Positions 10,124-23,252 of a stretch of 56,903 nt of DNA are shown piece by piece. Both the position numbers and the translations under genes were made by a program. Source of the DNA: Cudoniella acicularis (Eukaryota; Ascomycota; Leotiomycetes; Helotiales; Helotiaceae); NCBI GenBank assembly GCA_013054445.1, contig JAAMPI010000169.1:1-56903 (forward strand). Direction: 5' to 3'. The notes under the pieces were generated by a model. The model did no database searches. It had not been told where the DNA came from and worked only from the letters and a program-made list of their open reading frames with translations. How positions within the stretch are numbered: position 1 is the stretch's first letter; every line of letters begins with the position of its first letter.

Positions 10124-11164
10124 TCATACCTCGTCCAAGACCTTCTCCTTGAACTCCCGCTCAACCTTCTGGCCCGACTCGTCTGTGTTCGATTCACCAT
10201 GGAGGTTGAGAAGAGCGCCGAGGTCGAACTTGGGTGCCTTCAAGAGCTTGACTTTGCGGATGTGGACCTATTTTATATTAGCACTCATTTGTAGCCACAA
10301 ATTTGGATTTTCGTACGTTTTGTAATGGGTAGATGCCTTGTGTGGCTTTCTCAATCTCACGACCGATCACCTCAGGGATGAGCTTGGCGGTGAGTTGTGT
10401 AAGGGTGCAGCTCGAAGCTTCGCGTGTGATGATTTCGGTCATCTTTTTTCGGATAGCCCTGATTTGAGATGAGGCGGCATATGTGGTCTTCTTAATTTGA
10501 TTTGGGCGTCTCTTTGTGAATGCAATTGCGAAGAGTCGGAGGAGGTAGTCGTCGGTGGTCTTGACTGTGACATTGGCCTCAATCAAGGATTGCCACTTGC
10601 GGACGAGAGACCGGAGCTTGTCGGATGTGAAGTCGAGACCGTGGAAGTTGGTCAAGCAGTTCTTTCCCTGCACCTCATCGACACGTAGCTTGACCTTGCG
10701 GAATGCGTGGTCCTCATCCTTCTGCAGATCCGCCAAAGAAACCTCGAAGATTCTGCCCTTCAATGCGTCGTTTGCGTTCTTGAGACCAGTAGTTCGGTTG
10801 ACGAGGGTCTTACCAACACTGCGCGAAGAGTTAGATATTGCGGGTATTATATGAGGGAGGTTATATCGTACTCTCGAATTTGGAAAGAAGATGGGGCCTG
10901 GTATATTATCAGCGACTAGAAATGTACCCGGCTACATCATTTGCGCATACCTTGACTTGGTACCAATCCTTGCGGGTGAATGGGTCCTGAGTCTTCTTCT
11001 TGAGACCCTTCTTGCCCTTTGAAAGGCGCTTGTTCCTGTTGTCTGGTCAGACTCCGCTCTTCAACACTGTATATATTTGCCCCTCCATCCCGTCGCAGCG
11101 TCGGACCTGGCGAACAGCGTAAAACAATTGGATATCGAGGGGAAACTCACTTTCCGACAGCCAT
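10124..11164 (-). CDS. rps1: 40S ribosomal protein eS1 (RPS1/S3A), 256 aa
   Basis: Structural protein of the cytosolic small ribosomal subunit. Exons: 11151-11164, 10951-11035, 10872-10897, 10317-10818, 10124-10267 (sum 771 bases). The protein starts [19 protein letters not shown], continues [31 protein letters not shown] and [16 protein letters not shown], and ends [20 protein letters not shown] ... [14 protein letters not shown]. Length and order match the family over its whole length. The first exon holds only 14 coding bases, a common arrangement in fungal ribosomal-protein genes, followed by a 115-base intron. Nothing odd is seen. Confidence 0.97.
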
Positions 11165-13152
11165 GATTGCGATAAGTTACCTAGTCGCGGGGCTGTTGAG
11201 ATGAACTTGGTTGTCGAGAATTATTTCGTGGGATTTAGAGAGGAAGTTTTCGATTATTCGTTGTGTGCGGCCCTAACGACACTAGCGCGAAATCTCGCTT
11301 GGCGCCAGTGCGGGTTGCCTCCTCAAAAATTTGGAGTTTCCTCCCAACCTCGACGCGACTCACGCGAGAATCCCTCGAGACAAAAACATCTGCAAGGCGT
11401 GCAACTCTTGCAGTCAGAAGATGCACGAAATCCTACCGGTGCCGCACATGAAGATGGCCTGTGTTTGTTCCACGCATCTCAATTGGAGCGTGAGACCATA
11501 CTAAGTGTGCTGGCAGTGACTTCACAAAATTTCAACAAACTCAATCTTCCATCGCAAAATCATGGCATATATTACACGGCACTCATCGTTCGGTTTACCA
11601 CGCAAGGACCCCAACGACTACGATTATTTGCAACACTTTCAAAAATAAGGACGAAGTATTCAGGGATTACAATGGTTTGTGCATTTTCGTTGCAAAGTAA
11701 ATACAAGAAAACCGAACCCGGTTGTTGTGTCCAGCCCTATCTGAGCAGACTTGAGGACCATTTTCAGGTCGATAGCTTTTGCTATTTGTTTCCTTGACGC
11801 CGTTACCCCTCCCATACCCGAATTGGCTATTTGTTTGCCGAATGTGTCCCAGACGCCGTTATGTTGATGAGCCTGGCCGAGATCCTTCCCCAACCATCCT
11901 ACAGAGTTTTTTAATCGTATCATCCACCATCCAATCTCTTGTCATGAAATGGTAGTTCTCCCCGGAGAAGCCTTCTCAAGGAATACCCTTATCGGGTCGG
12001 CCTTCTATCCTGTCATGGCCCTCTTGGTAGTCTTGAAAGTCTTCAAAACTAGGGAAGCTGAAATAATTGCTGGCTACCATCTAATTAGTATTGTATTTCG
12101 AGTTCGTTCGTGGAATACACACAATAATGGGATGCCATATCGAACGACTCTTTCCTCGACTTCATCGATGCACTATCAGGCGATCGCTGTTCTGGACTTG
12201 AACATATGCTGCTCGGTGGGTGGTGATGGTGTGAATGGTGATCGTGTTGGCCCGTTGAGTAACTTGCTACTCTTGTAAGGAGAGTAGCAGCTCTTGAAGA
12301 CTGAAGACTGGCAAGATCTTTCCTTGAGGCGTTGGATATAGCCAATGAGGGGGCAGTTGCGCTGGCTCGCATGAGTTTTGGTCGGTGAGAAGAGGCTTTG
12401 GAGAAGGACGATCTGGATGAGGATTTGGAAGGCATGTTGGTAGGTGAGCTGGAAGTGTGTATCTCTGTTGGGAATTGTCCAGGTTGATCAATTGAAGTAT
12501 TTGACGATGGTAGTTCGTTTGCTTTAGCTCAAAACATGGGTAGAGCTAATGTAAAGGCCAAGTGCAGCGATCTCCTCTCATATAGGAACAAGCGCTCGTA
12601 TAAGCACTGGGGCTGGTTTAGGAACTGCGGACAACTACCCCATCTTCCAGAGTCTCGCCACATGTCAGGCTGTGAGTGATTTTGACGAGTTCGTGGACAC
12701 GCGAGAAATATGTGGAGGGTCGTCACTGGATGCCATGCAGCGACACGACTCGCCTTGCATTGAATTGGCGAGCTCACCTCACCCCCTCACTTGGTCAAAC
12801 TTCAACTAAAATACCAGGCTGCAGCAAGAAGCTCATGATTTGCTATGCAATCGATGCGTCGCACCAAATTAATTAATACCGAGTCCAGCGTCCTGGTTCA
12901 CTTGGCTGGTCGTGCAATATCCATTCACTTTCATCACGGGCAAGGGCAGAGGTCACTACAGCGCGACAAAGTTTCAGAAGGCCAATTACAAGGGTTAACG
13001 AGTCTTGGATTGAGGCAGCTAACTGTCGGGCACAGATGCAGGTACATTTATCAAGCGGCCCGAGTTGTGATATCATTTCTTTCTAAGCGCGTGATCAATG
13101 GTCGATGCTGTGTTTGGGTCAGTTTCAGGCCCGAATTGCTCAAATGGGGTAC
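11165..13152. other. long intergenic region with one possible small gene
   Basis: About 2 kb between the eS1 start and the URC1 stop. Apart from a 116-codon frame on the minus strand (12085-12435, listed separately) I see no recognisable gene. A 198-codon plus-strand frame at 11201-11797 has no family signature. Confidence 0.5.
12085..12435 (-). CDS. possible small Ser/His-rich protein, 116 aa, unrecognised
   Basis: I do not recognise this frame. It starts MPSKSSSRSSFSKASSH, is basic and Ser-rich in the first half, has a run of His (HDHHSHHHHPPSS) and ends YSTNELEIQY. The biased, protein-like composition and a start next to the sequence AGGC/ATG argue for a gene, but no domain, signal peptide or membrane segment is visible. 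The His run may bind metal; this is only a guess from composition. It stands alone in a 2-kb gap between eS1 and URC1. It could equally be a chance frame. Confidence 0.3.
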   Translation of the reverse strand: MPSKSSSRSSFSKASSHRPKLMRASATAPSLAISNASRKDLASLQSSRAATLLTRVASYSTGQHDHHSHHHHPPSSICSSPEQRSPDSASMKSRKESFDMASHYCVYSTNELEIQY

Positions 13153-16031
13153 TTACTCCTCCCAGCTTCTGCCTTTCACAGCGGCAAGTTCTTCTTCGGT
13201 CATTCGATGGCCAGTAGTGAAATATCCTTGAACAAGATTCAGCCCTTTGCAGACAAGGAAAAGCTGTGGGGGTTGCGGATAGACTCACCTGCGGTAATTT
13301 TTGCGTCTATCTCGACCCTGGAATCTGCAGGTATCCAAGACTCAGGAAGCTCCACACGCTCATGTATGGGAATCCTAAAACAAAGTCAAAAATAAAGCTA
13401 GCAGCTGAATGCACAGAGAACCATACCCCTGACTGACGATTGCGTCGTGCTTCATGCTGGGAAGACATTAGTGCTGGAAGTCTTATTAGTCGGCAATGAG
13501 AATACCTACTTGCTCATACTCAGCATCCTATCAATTTTCTTAATGCCGAGCCAATGGAGGATATCCGGCATCAGTGCTTGAAATCGCATATCCTTTACAC
13601 CTGCAATATTCTCTGTTCGTTTGAAGTACTCCGATGCGCGATCCAGTCCACGTTTTCTTGCATTGTAGACTAGATACTACATCAAGACATTAGAACGTAG
13701 CTCCGACTTTGGATGGGGAGGATTTGGGGGTATGACGGCTAGGATCGGACGGGGTGTGGGGGAGTGGGGTTCTTGGATGGGGTGTGTGTTGGGGAATGGA
13801 GAAGATATCTGCAAGGCTGTTCGAAATGGGATGATAGGTTGGGTATGCGAATGGTTGTCTGCCGTTGGAATTCTCAGGAGGACTCTTACCTTTGTCACCT
13901 CGCCGAGGGCTCGTCCTTCCTTGCGGAAATAGATGACCACCCCACTTCCACCCCTATGTCGATGGTAAGCTGTTGTCTAACCTGCGATTAGGGAGGTCCC
14001 AGCAACTTACTTTTGTGCTTCCTTTACGGCCTCCTCAATCCCAAAGATGAGGTAGGGGCGACAAGTGCATATATCAGATCCGAACACGTCACTACCGTTA
14101 CACTAACATTTGGTCAGATGGGGCGCTTGATCAAGGTTGAAGGAAGGGTTGCGGGATATTTACCTCGTCGTGAACTCTCAAAGCGAGCCGCACCTTTTCA
14201 TCCGACATCTTTGCTGGATCTCCGAAGCAGTACACCGTAAGACCACCTGTAGATGATTAGAAACGCTCGTTACATCACATCCCGGAGATCTTTACCTATT
14301 GGCGGCAAGAACAGTTTGATATCACCTCTTGTGATCAGTTCCGGATACGAGCCTCCAGTGTGCTCAAATAATGATCTTCGAAGAGATCCTTCATCTGACC
14401 AGAAGTAAGCATATATAATCCCGAAGGCATGAGCCATTTACCAATTCCAAAGCGCTCTGCAACTCCCGGTAGATACCAGACCTAATGGTCCGTTAGACAT
14501 TTCAACATGATGGTCAGAAGGGACACTCACAGGCTCTACGGCAAATTTTGTTACTGCTAATTCGCCAGACTCATTCAAACAGACCTTTCCGTCCGGAACC
14601 CTAGAAACAGGTTAATCGAACATCCTCTCGCCGCTTTCGGGCATCCTACAATCTTCCCTCTCGGACACTCTGCTCGAGTTCTGGCAACTGTGACGACATC
14701 AGTTTGGTTTCAAAGACAAGACCAGATCGACACCGACCTTCATATGTGCTCTGGTAATGGCTAACCACAAGTCAGCAAGGGCTGCTGGAGAAATGGCTAC
14801 TATCCTTACCAATTGTTGGTCTGATGTCAACTAGGAAGTGTCAGAATCGTGCAGAACCCTATTTGATGGCAGCAAAACATACCATTCTCCTTCTCTATGG
14901 TTTCTGCGAACAACCATGGAGACAGATGTCCGAGTGGATCCATCGAAACGATCTTCTTTTTATCAGCCCATTGTGGGAAAGGACCAATGTTGGCTGCTGG
15001 CTCGGTGTTGGTAAAATCGGGTCTGGAATTGAGTCAGAACTCATTATAGATGCAACACAATAGCTTCGGCTGGCAATATATATTGGACAATTTAGTTTTG
15101 GTTAGGCTTCGAAGAAAAAACTATTCTCCCATTCATGGTCCACGAGATGATCAAACGTTGTGCTCGGTTCATGATCTTCGGTCCCTCCCTGTTTCAATGT
15201 ATTCTTTCCCTTGGATCCCAAAAAAAACCCTCGATATCCCCTCGCTCTGCAGGAGCAGAGAGAAGAGAAACCATAGCCGCCAAAAACTGGGCGCAGGAAA
15301 GGGCAAGACGCATGGAAATCGGATCATACCTGTGGTCTGTCTTGATCTCATTGCTAGCAACAGCAAGGGCATAATAAATAGAGTATGAACCTCCATGAGC
15401 TTTTCGATTGTTAATGCCATTCCCGAGTCTAGCATCGGAAAAGCTTACCTCCAATAGCTACATCTGTTAGTTCGGATATATGCAATGGTCAAACTGAAGA
15501 CTCACCATTTCTTCGACGGATCGTCGTCGGGTTGCGAGAAACAACGACTGGGCCTCGTTGCTGAGGGTCTTTATGACCCCAGTCCATGGGGAGAGGGTTG
15601 ATACCGGATTGATTAGGATAAGTCCTGCAAATGGAAAGGTCAACAAAGCACGACATTCAGTGGTTATAATAAACTCACGTGAGAATGATCCTGGACGTGG
15701 TGCTGGGTTTGCGTGCATGAGACGCCGGTACAACACCTTTGTCTCCCACAATTTGGGTTGCAGGAAGAGATGGGGAGTTGGGTATAGCTTCATCGGGAAT
15801 AGTAGGCTCAATTGGAATTGGAATTGGAATCGGATCAGTTGTCTTGTTTAATGCTTCATTGGAAGACTCTGTTGCAACGTCGCGGACTTCTTTCATGCCC
15901 GCAAGGACATTGACCCTTCCCGAGATGGCATCGACATTGGATGCTAGCTGAATCTGGTTGGTCTGTAAGGTTTTTAAAGCTTCAAGAACTTCCTTCATCA
16001 AGGCTGTTTGGTCCGGTGATGAGGAAGCCAT
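13153..16031 (-). CDS. URC1: URC1-like uracil-catabolism protein (GTP cyclohydrolase II domain), 525 aa, 18 exons
   Basis: URC1 family protein, related to GTP cyclohydrolase II and needed for uracil use as nitrogen source in yeasts with the URC pathway. Exons on the minus strand, 5' to 3': 16031-15679, 15624-15506, 15457-15449, 15399-15330, 15022-14883, 14830-14810, 14760-14738, 14687-14650, 14600-14531, 14481-14442, 14394-14296, 14246-14164, 14102-14011, 13953-13890, 13676-13510, 13456-13427, 13374-13289, 13226-13153 (sum 1578). A linker with a Pro-Ile repeat precedes TTYPNQSGINPLPMDWGHKD. Further segments: NAIGAHGGSYSIYYALAVAS, RPDFTNTEPAANIGPFPQW, LRRSLFEHTGGSYPEL. The zinc site C-x10-C-x-C appears in CNGSDVFGSDICTC, then GVVIYFRKEGRALGEVTKYL. 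Exon 3 has nine bases; introns 4 (307) and 14 (213) are long. The stop TAA sits inside a GTAAGT word, so a further 3' exon cannot be excluded. Confidence 0.9.
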
Positions 16032-16679
16032 AGTGATGCACTGGTGAGTCGATATAGGTAGCAATTGAGATGGGTGTGGGCTCTTCGAAATTGTGTTGTG
16101 TTATGTTGTGTTGTGTTGGGAGAAGTGGGATGGAAGGCGCTGCTGGGAGGAGAAGTACTGGATAGAGGCAGGGACGGGAGACGGTGAAGAAAATTGGAAA
16201 CATTCCGTTGGTGACGAGGGGAAGTGCAGGTACGGTGCGGTGTCAACCAAGCTTCTGACCGATTGCAGTACCGGTACGTGCTGTCATGCATGCGTGGAAG
16301 AGCTGCTGAATTGGTATTTCTTTGTCTCAAGATACCTACTGTCTGCTGCCTCTTACCTACTCCGGTAGCCGTACCTAGGTAGATATTGCTAATGTACGAG
16401 TAGAGGGTTATAAGTGAAGAAGCACCTAATATAGGATTATGTGTTTTGTAGGCACCTCAAGGGTATTCTAAAGACAACACTACCTACCTAGGTACCCAGG
16501 TACTTGGCGTACTAGATTCACCTCCTTATCGCACTGAGCCAAAGTGCCCGCCAGAGCTTATCGCCAAACACCCCTGCAGTTACAGTGCCTTTCAGCCATC
16601 GGCAGGCGCGGACTGCTGGACGGGTTTTTAACGTCCTGCATCATCAAGGCGCGTCGCATTCAAGCCCAAACAAAGCAAC
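16032..16679. promoter_or_regulatory. shared divergent promoter of URC1 and ELF1
   Basis: 648 bases between two divergent starts. It holds a TTGTG pentamer array near URC1 and two copies of the palindrome TACCTAGGTA (16372-16381, 16485-16494), the second flanked by further TACC/GGTA words. Confidence 0.5.
16091..16117. repeat. TTGTG pentanucleotide repeat
   Basis: About five units of TTGTG with one substitution, about 60 bases upstream of the URC1 start, probably in its 5' leader, where the transcript reads CAACA repeats. Confidence 0.8.
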
Positions 16680-17303
16680 ATGGTGCGAAAAGTCTGCCAC
16701 GCAGTGGGAATTAGGATGCTAATCATTGTATTGTAGGGAAAACGCAAGAAGGCTGCGAAGAAGCCCCAGGGCAAGAAGAAGGTACGAATCCCCATTTTGC
16801 GATGAGTTGCATTTGTACCAGGTGCGACCAAGAATGCTGATAATTTCTGTAGAACGAGCCCTTGGCAACAGTTTTCCCCTGCCTTTTCTGCAATCACGAG
16901 AAGTCCGTCACTGTTAAGCTAGATAAGAAAGCAGGTGTCGGATCACTGGCCTGCAAAGTCTGCAACCAAACATTTCAATGCGCCGTGAACTGTGAGTCCC
17001 GGCGTCCGCGAGACTCGCGCGACTTTCTTTGTTGGAAAGTGTATTACTGACCGCTCTCTAGACCTCTCTGCTGCTGTTGATGTTTATTCTGAATGGGTCG
17101 ATGCTTGCGATGCTGTAGCTCAAAAGGGTAGTGAAGAAGGCGGTGGAGACTTAGCACCTTCTCGTGTTCCTGCTGCTGGCCGGATGGGTGCAGGGCGAGC
17201 CAGAGACGAGGAAGATGATGACAATGACGACGACATTCTCGATGATGAAGATGGACTAGATGGCTACGGCGGGGATGGGATTGTGGCAGATGACGAATAC
17301 TAG
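16680..17303 (+). CDS. ELF1: transcription elongation factor 1 homolog (ELF1), 142 aa
   Basis: Small zinc-ribbon nuclear protein that travels with RNA polymerase II and eases passage through nucleosomes. Exons: 16680-16682, 16737-16781, 16853-16991, 17062-17303 (sum 429). The first exon is only the ATG. The protein starts [16 protein letters not shown], then has the zinc ribbon [12 protein letters not shown] and [11 protein letters not shown], then [17 protein letters not shown]. The C-terminus is a Gly/Asp/Glu-rich acidic tail ending VADDEY. Fungal ELF1 proteins have this basic head, ribbon and acidic tail. It lies between the divergent URC1 and the convergent FUR1. Confidence 0.95.
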
Positions 17304-17533
17304 GGATTCCCCACAAGGTCTGGAGTTGGTGGAAACAATGGGGCGTTAGGATCTGTTAGGATTTTGCACAAAATGGAAATATATTTTCGGTGGAAGACCC
17401 GTACGTTATATCTCGATGATCTATGACTGCTATAGTGCGTATGGGGAAAACCTAAAGACATTTATTCGATTTGTCTCCATAACTCCTTTTGCTGATCTGT
17501 GTAGGCAAATGCTAGTTTGAGAGCACAAGTGTT

Positions 17534-18484
<951 letters not shown>

Positions 18485-19352
18485 TGTGGTGACTGAAAAG
18501 CCTGCGTAGGCTACAGAGGAAAGCAGAGCAATAATTGAAAAAAAAAAAGAATGTCCAGGCTCTTAGAGTCTTTAACTTAGTCCAATGTGCATGCAAAATT
18601 GGCTAGAGACTTTAAAATGCAGCCTTGCGTCTTCCAGCCCGCTCGAACCACTGTGACGGGCAAAAATGGGTGGATGCAAGTCTACGAGGAGACTATTCGA
18701 CTTATTAAAGAGACTTCTTCTCTGACGCTATGGCGGTATAAGTCGAATACTTGCGATTGAATTGGGTCTCGTGAAGAAGAAACCCTAGGAAAGTGGAGGC
18801 TGTCAGATACGGAGATCACAGATAGGATAGGATACGGGGTGACTAATGGCACCGACGGGAAGGGCAAGCCACATGAGCCCATGCACGGCCACATCGGCGG
18901 TTCATTGTTTCTTGCCGTCCGCAACTGCAACTGCAACCGCAACCGCGACGGAGATCATCCTGATTGTGATTGCATTTACCTCAATCCCATTCTACAAAGC
19001 TTCAAGCCTGATCCTTGGCTTTGCTGCGCATTGTGGTCATAACTATACCCGTGTATCCTACGATTAGTCGGTGTACTATTGTCAAGATTTGTTTTCTTAC
19101 ACCAAACGTTGACCGAGTCTTGAATTTCCTTTGATGTTTACTCCTCCAAATTCTACTTTCCTACAACCGAATTCACACCTCTTACGACTACAAATACCAC
19201 AGGAGCGAGCCCTGTCCGACCGTTTCCTTCCAAATCGAATAGTGCGCATCATGAAATTCTGCTGAAGAGAGGAATGATCATATGCTGATCCGGATCCTTA
19301 TTTTCTGTCTACACGCTCGCGAAGTCTCTCAGCCTCCTTAAGCTGCTTCACT
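18485..19352. other. intergenic; divergent promoter of FUR1 and WAPL
   Basis: 868 bases. It holds an A-run near 18540 just upstream of FUR1 and a GCAACY hexamer array at 18921-18950. No gene is recognised. Confidence 0.5.
18921..18950. repeat. GCAACT/GCAACC hexamer array
   Basis: Five consecutive 6-base units: GCAACT twice, GCAACC twice, GCGACG once. A short imperfect microsatellite between FUR1 and WAPL. Confidence 0.85.
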
Positions 19353-22135
19353 ATGGCTACCATACAAGGCGTGGGCATGGCCCGAAAGAGAATAACAACA
19401 TACGGCAAAGCTTCTCGGAAGCGTGTACCAGAATACAACTTCACCTCTGTGGCGCAAAAGTCACAAACACCAGAAGTACAAATCGAACTAGAACCACCAA
19501 TCTCGCCGACACCTCCTTTGGTTCCAACAAAGTTGAAGAGCGTTCGACACAAATCACCCTCCAAGGCACCTTCATCTTCCGCACCTACTACTAGAGATAT
19601 TTGGGATGTGCCATCCAGTGACGAGGACATAGCTTCTATTCGATCCAAGCCAGCACCCAAGTTGAGCCAAAAGATGAAAGTGAACCGAGTTTCAAAGCAC
19701 ACGAGCATTAAGGATGGCCTTGGAGAGAAAACGGGAATACCTGAGAGCAGGAAAAGGATGAAGTTCTCCCCAGCTGCGGAGGTTCCTTTAAAACCTCTGG
19801 CTGCGGATTCCTTTGTACCAACAGCTCTGCCAAAAATGCCAATCGCAAGCACAAAGCACAAGTTTCAAGGAAAGGGACATACCAGCACGGTAGTTTCAAG
19901 GCCAAAGCCCCAAGCAGAGGTGAAGGCACCGCGAACCCCTCATAAAACGAGCCCCCCTCCACCCAGCATGCTACTGGTTACACCCTCCCCCCAGCTTAGC
20001 GATGTGGACATGATGGATGTAGATCCTGATTCGAAGTACATTTCTCCAAGAGGCCTGCAGATGTGGAAAGGTCTTTTGGAGTCGGAGGAGCTCATACAAG
20101 AGCAATCGCTAGATACCAGCTCTAAAAAGGTTCATCGATCAAAAATGGTGTCTGCCTCATCAACTCATGGATATGGTCTATCTGTCAACAAATCTTCCAA
20201 GATACTGAAACGACCGCAAAACGTTCGTCCAAAACTACCTCGTCGGAGATTGATAGACTCTCTCGTAGAGCAAATCAAGTCCGACGAAGAAACGGAAGAA
20301 GATGATGATTCAGGGGAAGATGTTCCGAAATCGTTGCCAGGTGTAATACCACCATTGCACATCTTGTCTGTAACAACCGATACTTCTAGAAGCACAAGTT
20401 TAGTGCCAGAGCTTGCAAATGCAGCAGCCTCTGCATCAAGCACTCAGAGTTCTCAGAATGCGGGCCCAAAAATCACGTATAGCCGACAGCGATCAATGCT
20501 AGCAGAAGAGGATCTCATGCAAGCACTTGCGTTGGATATGCCCTCGCAGCCTGTCCAAGGGTCCCAGGGTCGGAAACCACGTCGAGGATCATTGCCAAGC
20601 CTTCAGCCTCTTCCAAGCTTTCACGAAGAGGAAGAGGACGATGGCACAGGAGCTGTTGTGCGGAGTGTTCACGAATTAAGACAGGCAGGAGCAAATAATA
20701 GATTCTTGGATGAAATTGAGGATCTCCTTGACAGGATTGGTAATCCTACTGGTGGCCAGATATCGATGCGACGGTCTGGGCTTCTCGATATGGCAAGCAA
20801 GCTCAAGGACAAAAACTTTGCACGTCAGTTCCGTGCAAATAGTGTTGAACAACGGTTGTTCGTACACCTTGGTCAAGAAACTGATATCATATCTGGTTCT
20901 CTCATGATATCCTTACTTATTGCGGTGCTCGTCGATGGGAATGTAGCCCACGTCATGGTACAACAGCTACGTCGCCAAGGTATTGCAAGACTTCTGATTC
21001 GCCTCCTTGAGTCTGAAGCGGGAATCGTTGTGATAGCCAAGGAGCGAAAAAACAACATGACAAAGATTGCTCAAAAGCTCATGTTTGATCACCACGAGTA
21101 TCTCCTTCAGCTTCCTGTGTGGGAGGAGTTAAAACCCCGCGTCTTATCGCCTCGGACACTTGCGTTGAAGTGCCTTGAGCTCATGGTTCGACAAACAAGG
21201 GAAGCCGGAAACGCGGGCGATATCTTCTCGAAAGAATTGACAACCAAACTCTTTGCAATTTTGACATCAGCCTCTGACGACCGCTCCTGGGCTCTGCCTG
21301 AAGATCCTTTGGCTATTGAATTTTATCTGGCACTTTCCGCATTAGAATCCCACTCCATTACTGCTCGAACGGTCCACGATGAGAACATTTGGATTACTGA
21401 TTACCTTCCGATCATCGCAGACGCCTTGGAGGTTGCGTTGCGAAAGCCAGTTGATGACTTTGAAAAGCAACAGGCTTTAATTTTACGGCTTACTCTCAAT
21501 GTTACCAATAACAACCCAAAAGCTTCTGATGTCTTCGCCCGAAGCAGTCTGATGTCTGTGATTGGAAAAACGATTGTGGCGGAGTTCAGACTGATTTCTC
21601 GTTTCATGACAGAGGAAGACTTTTCAGTAGCGTTTGAACATTTAATCATGGTCCTAGGTGTGATGATAAATTTCGCAGAATGGAGTCCAACTGCGAGAGA
21701 GAGTTTTCAAGGTTTGGAGGGTCATAGCAATGACCCCCTAGACGATATGATACAAACATTTATGGATGATCAAGAAAGGACTTCTCAGGTATGGGATGAG
21801 GATGATACTTTTTACAAGCTTGATACTTACTTTTATGATTTTAGGCGGAATCGGTTGTTGAGACCCAGAAGAATGTTGCATTTGGCTACCTCTCGGTTTT
21901 ACTCGGATATTTGGCGTTGTTGCCAGCCATTTCAGAGCGGATCCGAGTTCAACAGCCAAGGAAGACTCTGCGTCCTCTTGTAGCATCAATCGAAGAATTT
22001 ATTGGTCACCACAAGACGGTGGACAGTCAAATTGCTGAAGATGAAGATGGGCATAACCCCCACTCAGGCTTGACAGAGCGACTAGAAAGCCTTGTACATA
22101 AGCTAGGAGCATTGCAAGGCTCTGAAAAACATTAG
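19353..22135 (+). CDS. WAPL-type cohesin release factor, 908 aa
   Basis: Homologue of wings-apart-like protein (WAPL, Rad61), which opens the cohesin ring and removes it from chromatin with PDS5. Exons 19353-21788 and 21845-22135, with one 56-base intron (sum 2727). The first 440 residues are low-complexity, with Pro/Ser/Lys-rich stretches and an acidic patch (DEETEEDDDSGEDV). The WAPL helical-repeat domain starts near SVHELRQAGANNRFLDEI and includes LLDRIGNPTGGQISMRRSGL, KLKDKNFARQFRANS and LALKCLELMVRQTREAG. The C-terminus after the intron (VAFGYLSVLLGYLALLP) completes the domain. A second in-frame Met at codon 9 (MARKRITTYGK) is an equally plausible start. Confidence 0.88.
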
Positions 22136-23252
22136 ATGGGGGGTTGGCAATGGTGTGACAGGTTTTATTGACGGCGATAGGGTGGGATATCTGAAGATTT
22201 AGAAAGCGGGCCCTGGCGCGGTACGGTGTTCTCGAGGCATTTTGGGGAATGAGCTAGAGCTCACTTGTCATATACCCCTAGGCAGGTTTCAATGCGTTCG
22301 AGACGGCATTCTGTTAAAATCAAAGCGCGCCCTTGGAAGATATTAAAAATCTCATAGCAGATGAAGACATCTATTTAGGAACTAACACTACTGCATAGTA
22401 AGACTTACTTGGAGATTACGCAGGCAACCCACGTTTTTGCCCCAATGCTAATAACCTGCGGCTCGTTTTGGATGTTCCAGGCTTTGGAGGCTTGTCAAGC
22501 AAATATCAAGCCCAGGAAGAGTAGGTCCAGACTTTCATAATTTCAGTATTTGTCAATGCCTGAGCAATAAGTTGGTTTCTCGCCAGGATGGATACAGCCT
22601 TATTTCATGAATCGTAAGGATTTAGCATAATCACGTCATTAGAGGAGGAAAACGATTTGCTTGCCTTGATTTCTTTTTTATTGATGGCTTGCTCTTGGTG
22701 GCGAGGATAAGGACGCCTCCGGTGACGGCCGACAAGCAGATGTGACGTATGTGAAGGATTTGAAAAATCGCAAGAAGAAAAGGCCGGTGTTGGGCGATTC
22801 TGTTCGTCTTTTTCTTCTTTGTTTTGGCAAATTTAACCCTGAAATCGTGTAAAGAAGGGCTTGGAGCAAACACACCTGATGGCTTAGTTCATAACTGGGG
22901 ATACCTAGGTAGCCTATAGGTAGCCTCGGTTACCTTATTATTCCCTGATTTTGTAGCAATCTAGCTCTTAATTAAAATTAAGAAAAGGACGGTAATTGTC
23001 TTACTGTGGTTACTTTTTGTTCAGCTTGATAACATGCACTTTCTGTGTACAGGAATGCAAGAAGCACAGCGATAGCCCCTATCACAGCTCAGCCTAAACC
23101 CACGCCTAATCTTAGCGTCCTTTCAGCCTCGTGTGGGTACCTCAGGTACCGTAGTTTTTGATGCCCAACGGACGACAAAACTCAAAGTTCCCTCCACAGC
23201 GTGAGGACTGAATCGAATCAGATCGAATCCAGAGATCAAACAAAGAGTCAAG
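22136..23252. other. intergenic; WAPL 3' side and RHEB promoter
   Basis: 1117 bases with no recognisable gene. A further TACCTAGGTA palindrome is at 22902-22911, followed by more ATAGGTA-like and GGTACC words up to about 23156. Confidence 0.5.

Noticed and set aside
9828..10325. 165-codon plus-strand frame
   Set aside because: It overlaps the last exon and intron of eS1 on the other strand and has no recognisable motif.
11201..11797. 198-codon plus-strand frame between eS1 and URC1
   Set aside because: No family signature, mixed composition and no supporting exons; also a short frame starting MAYITRHSSFG at about 11562 on the same strand could not be linked to anything.
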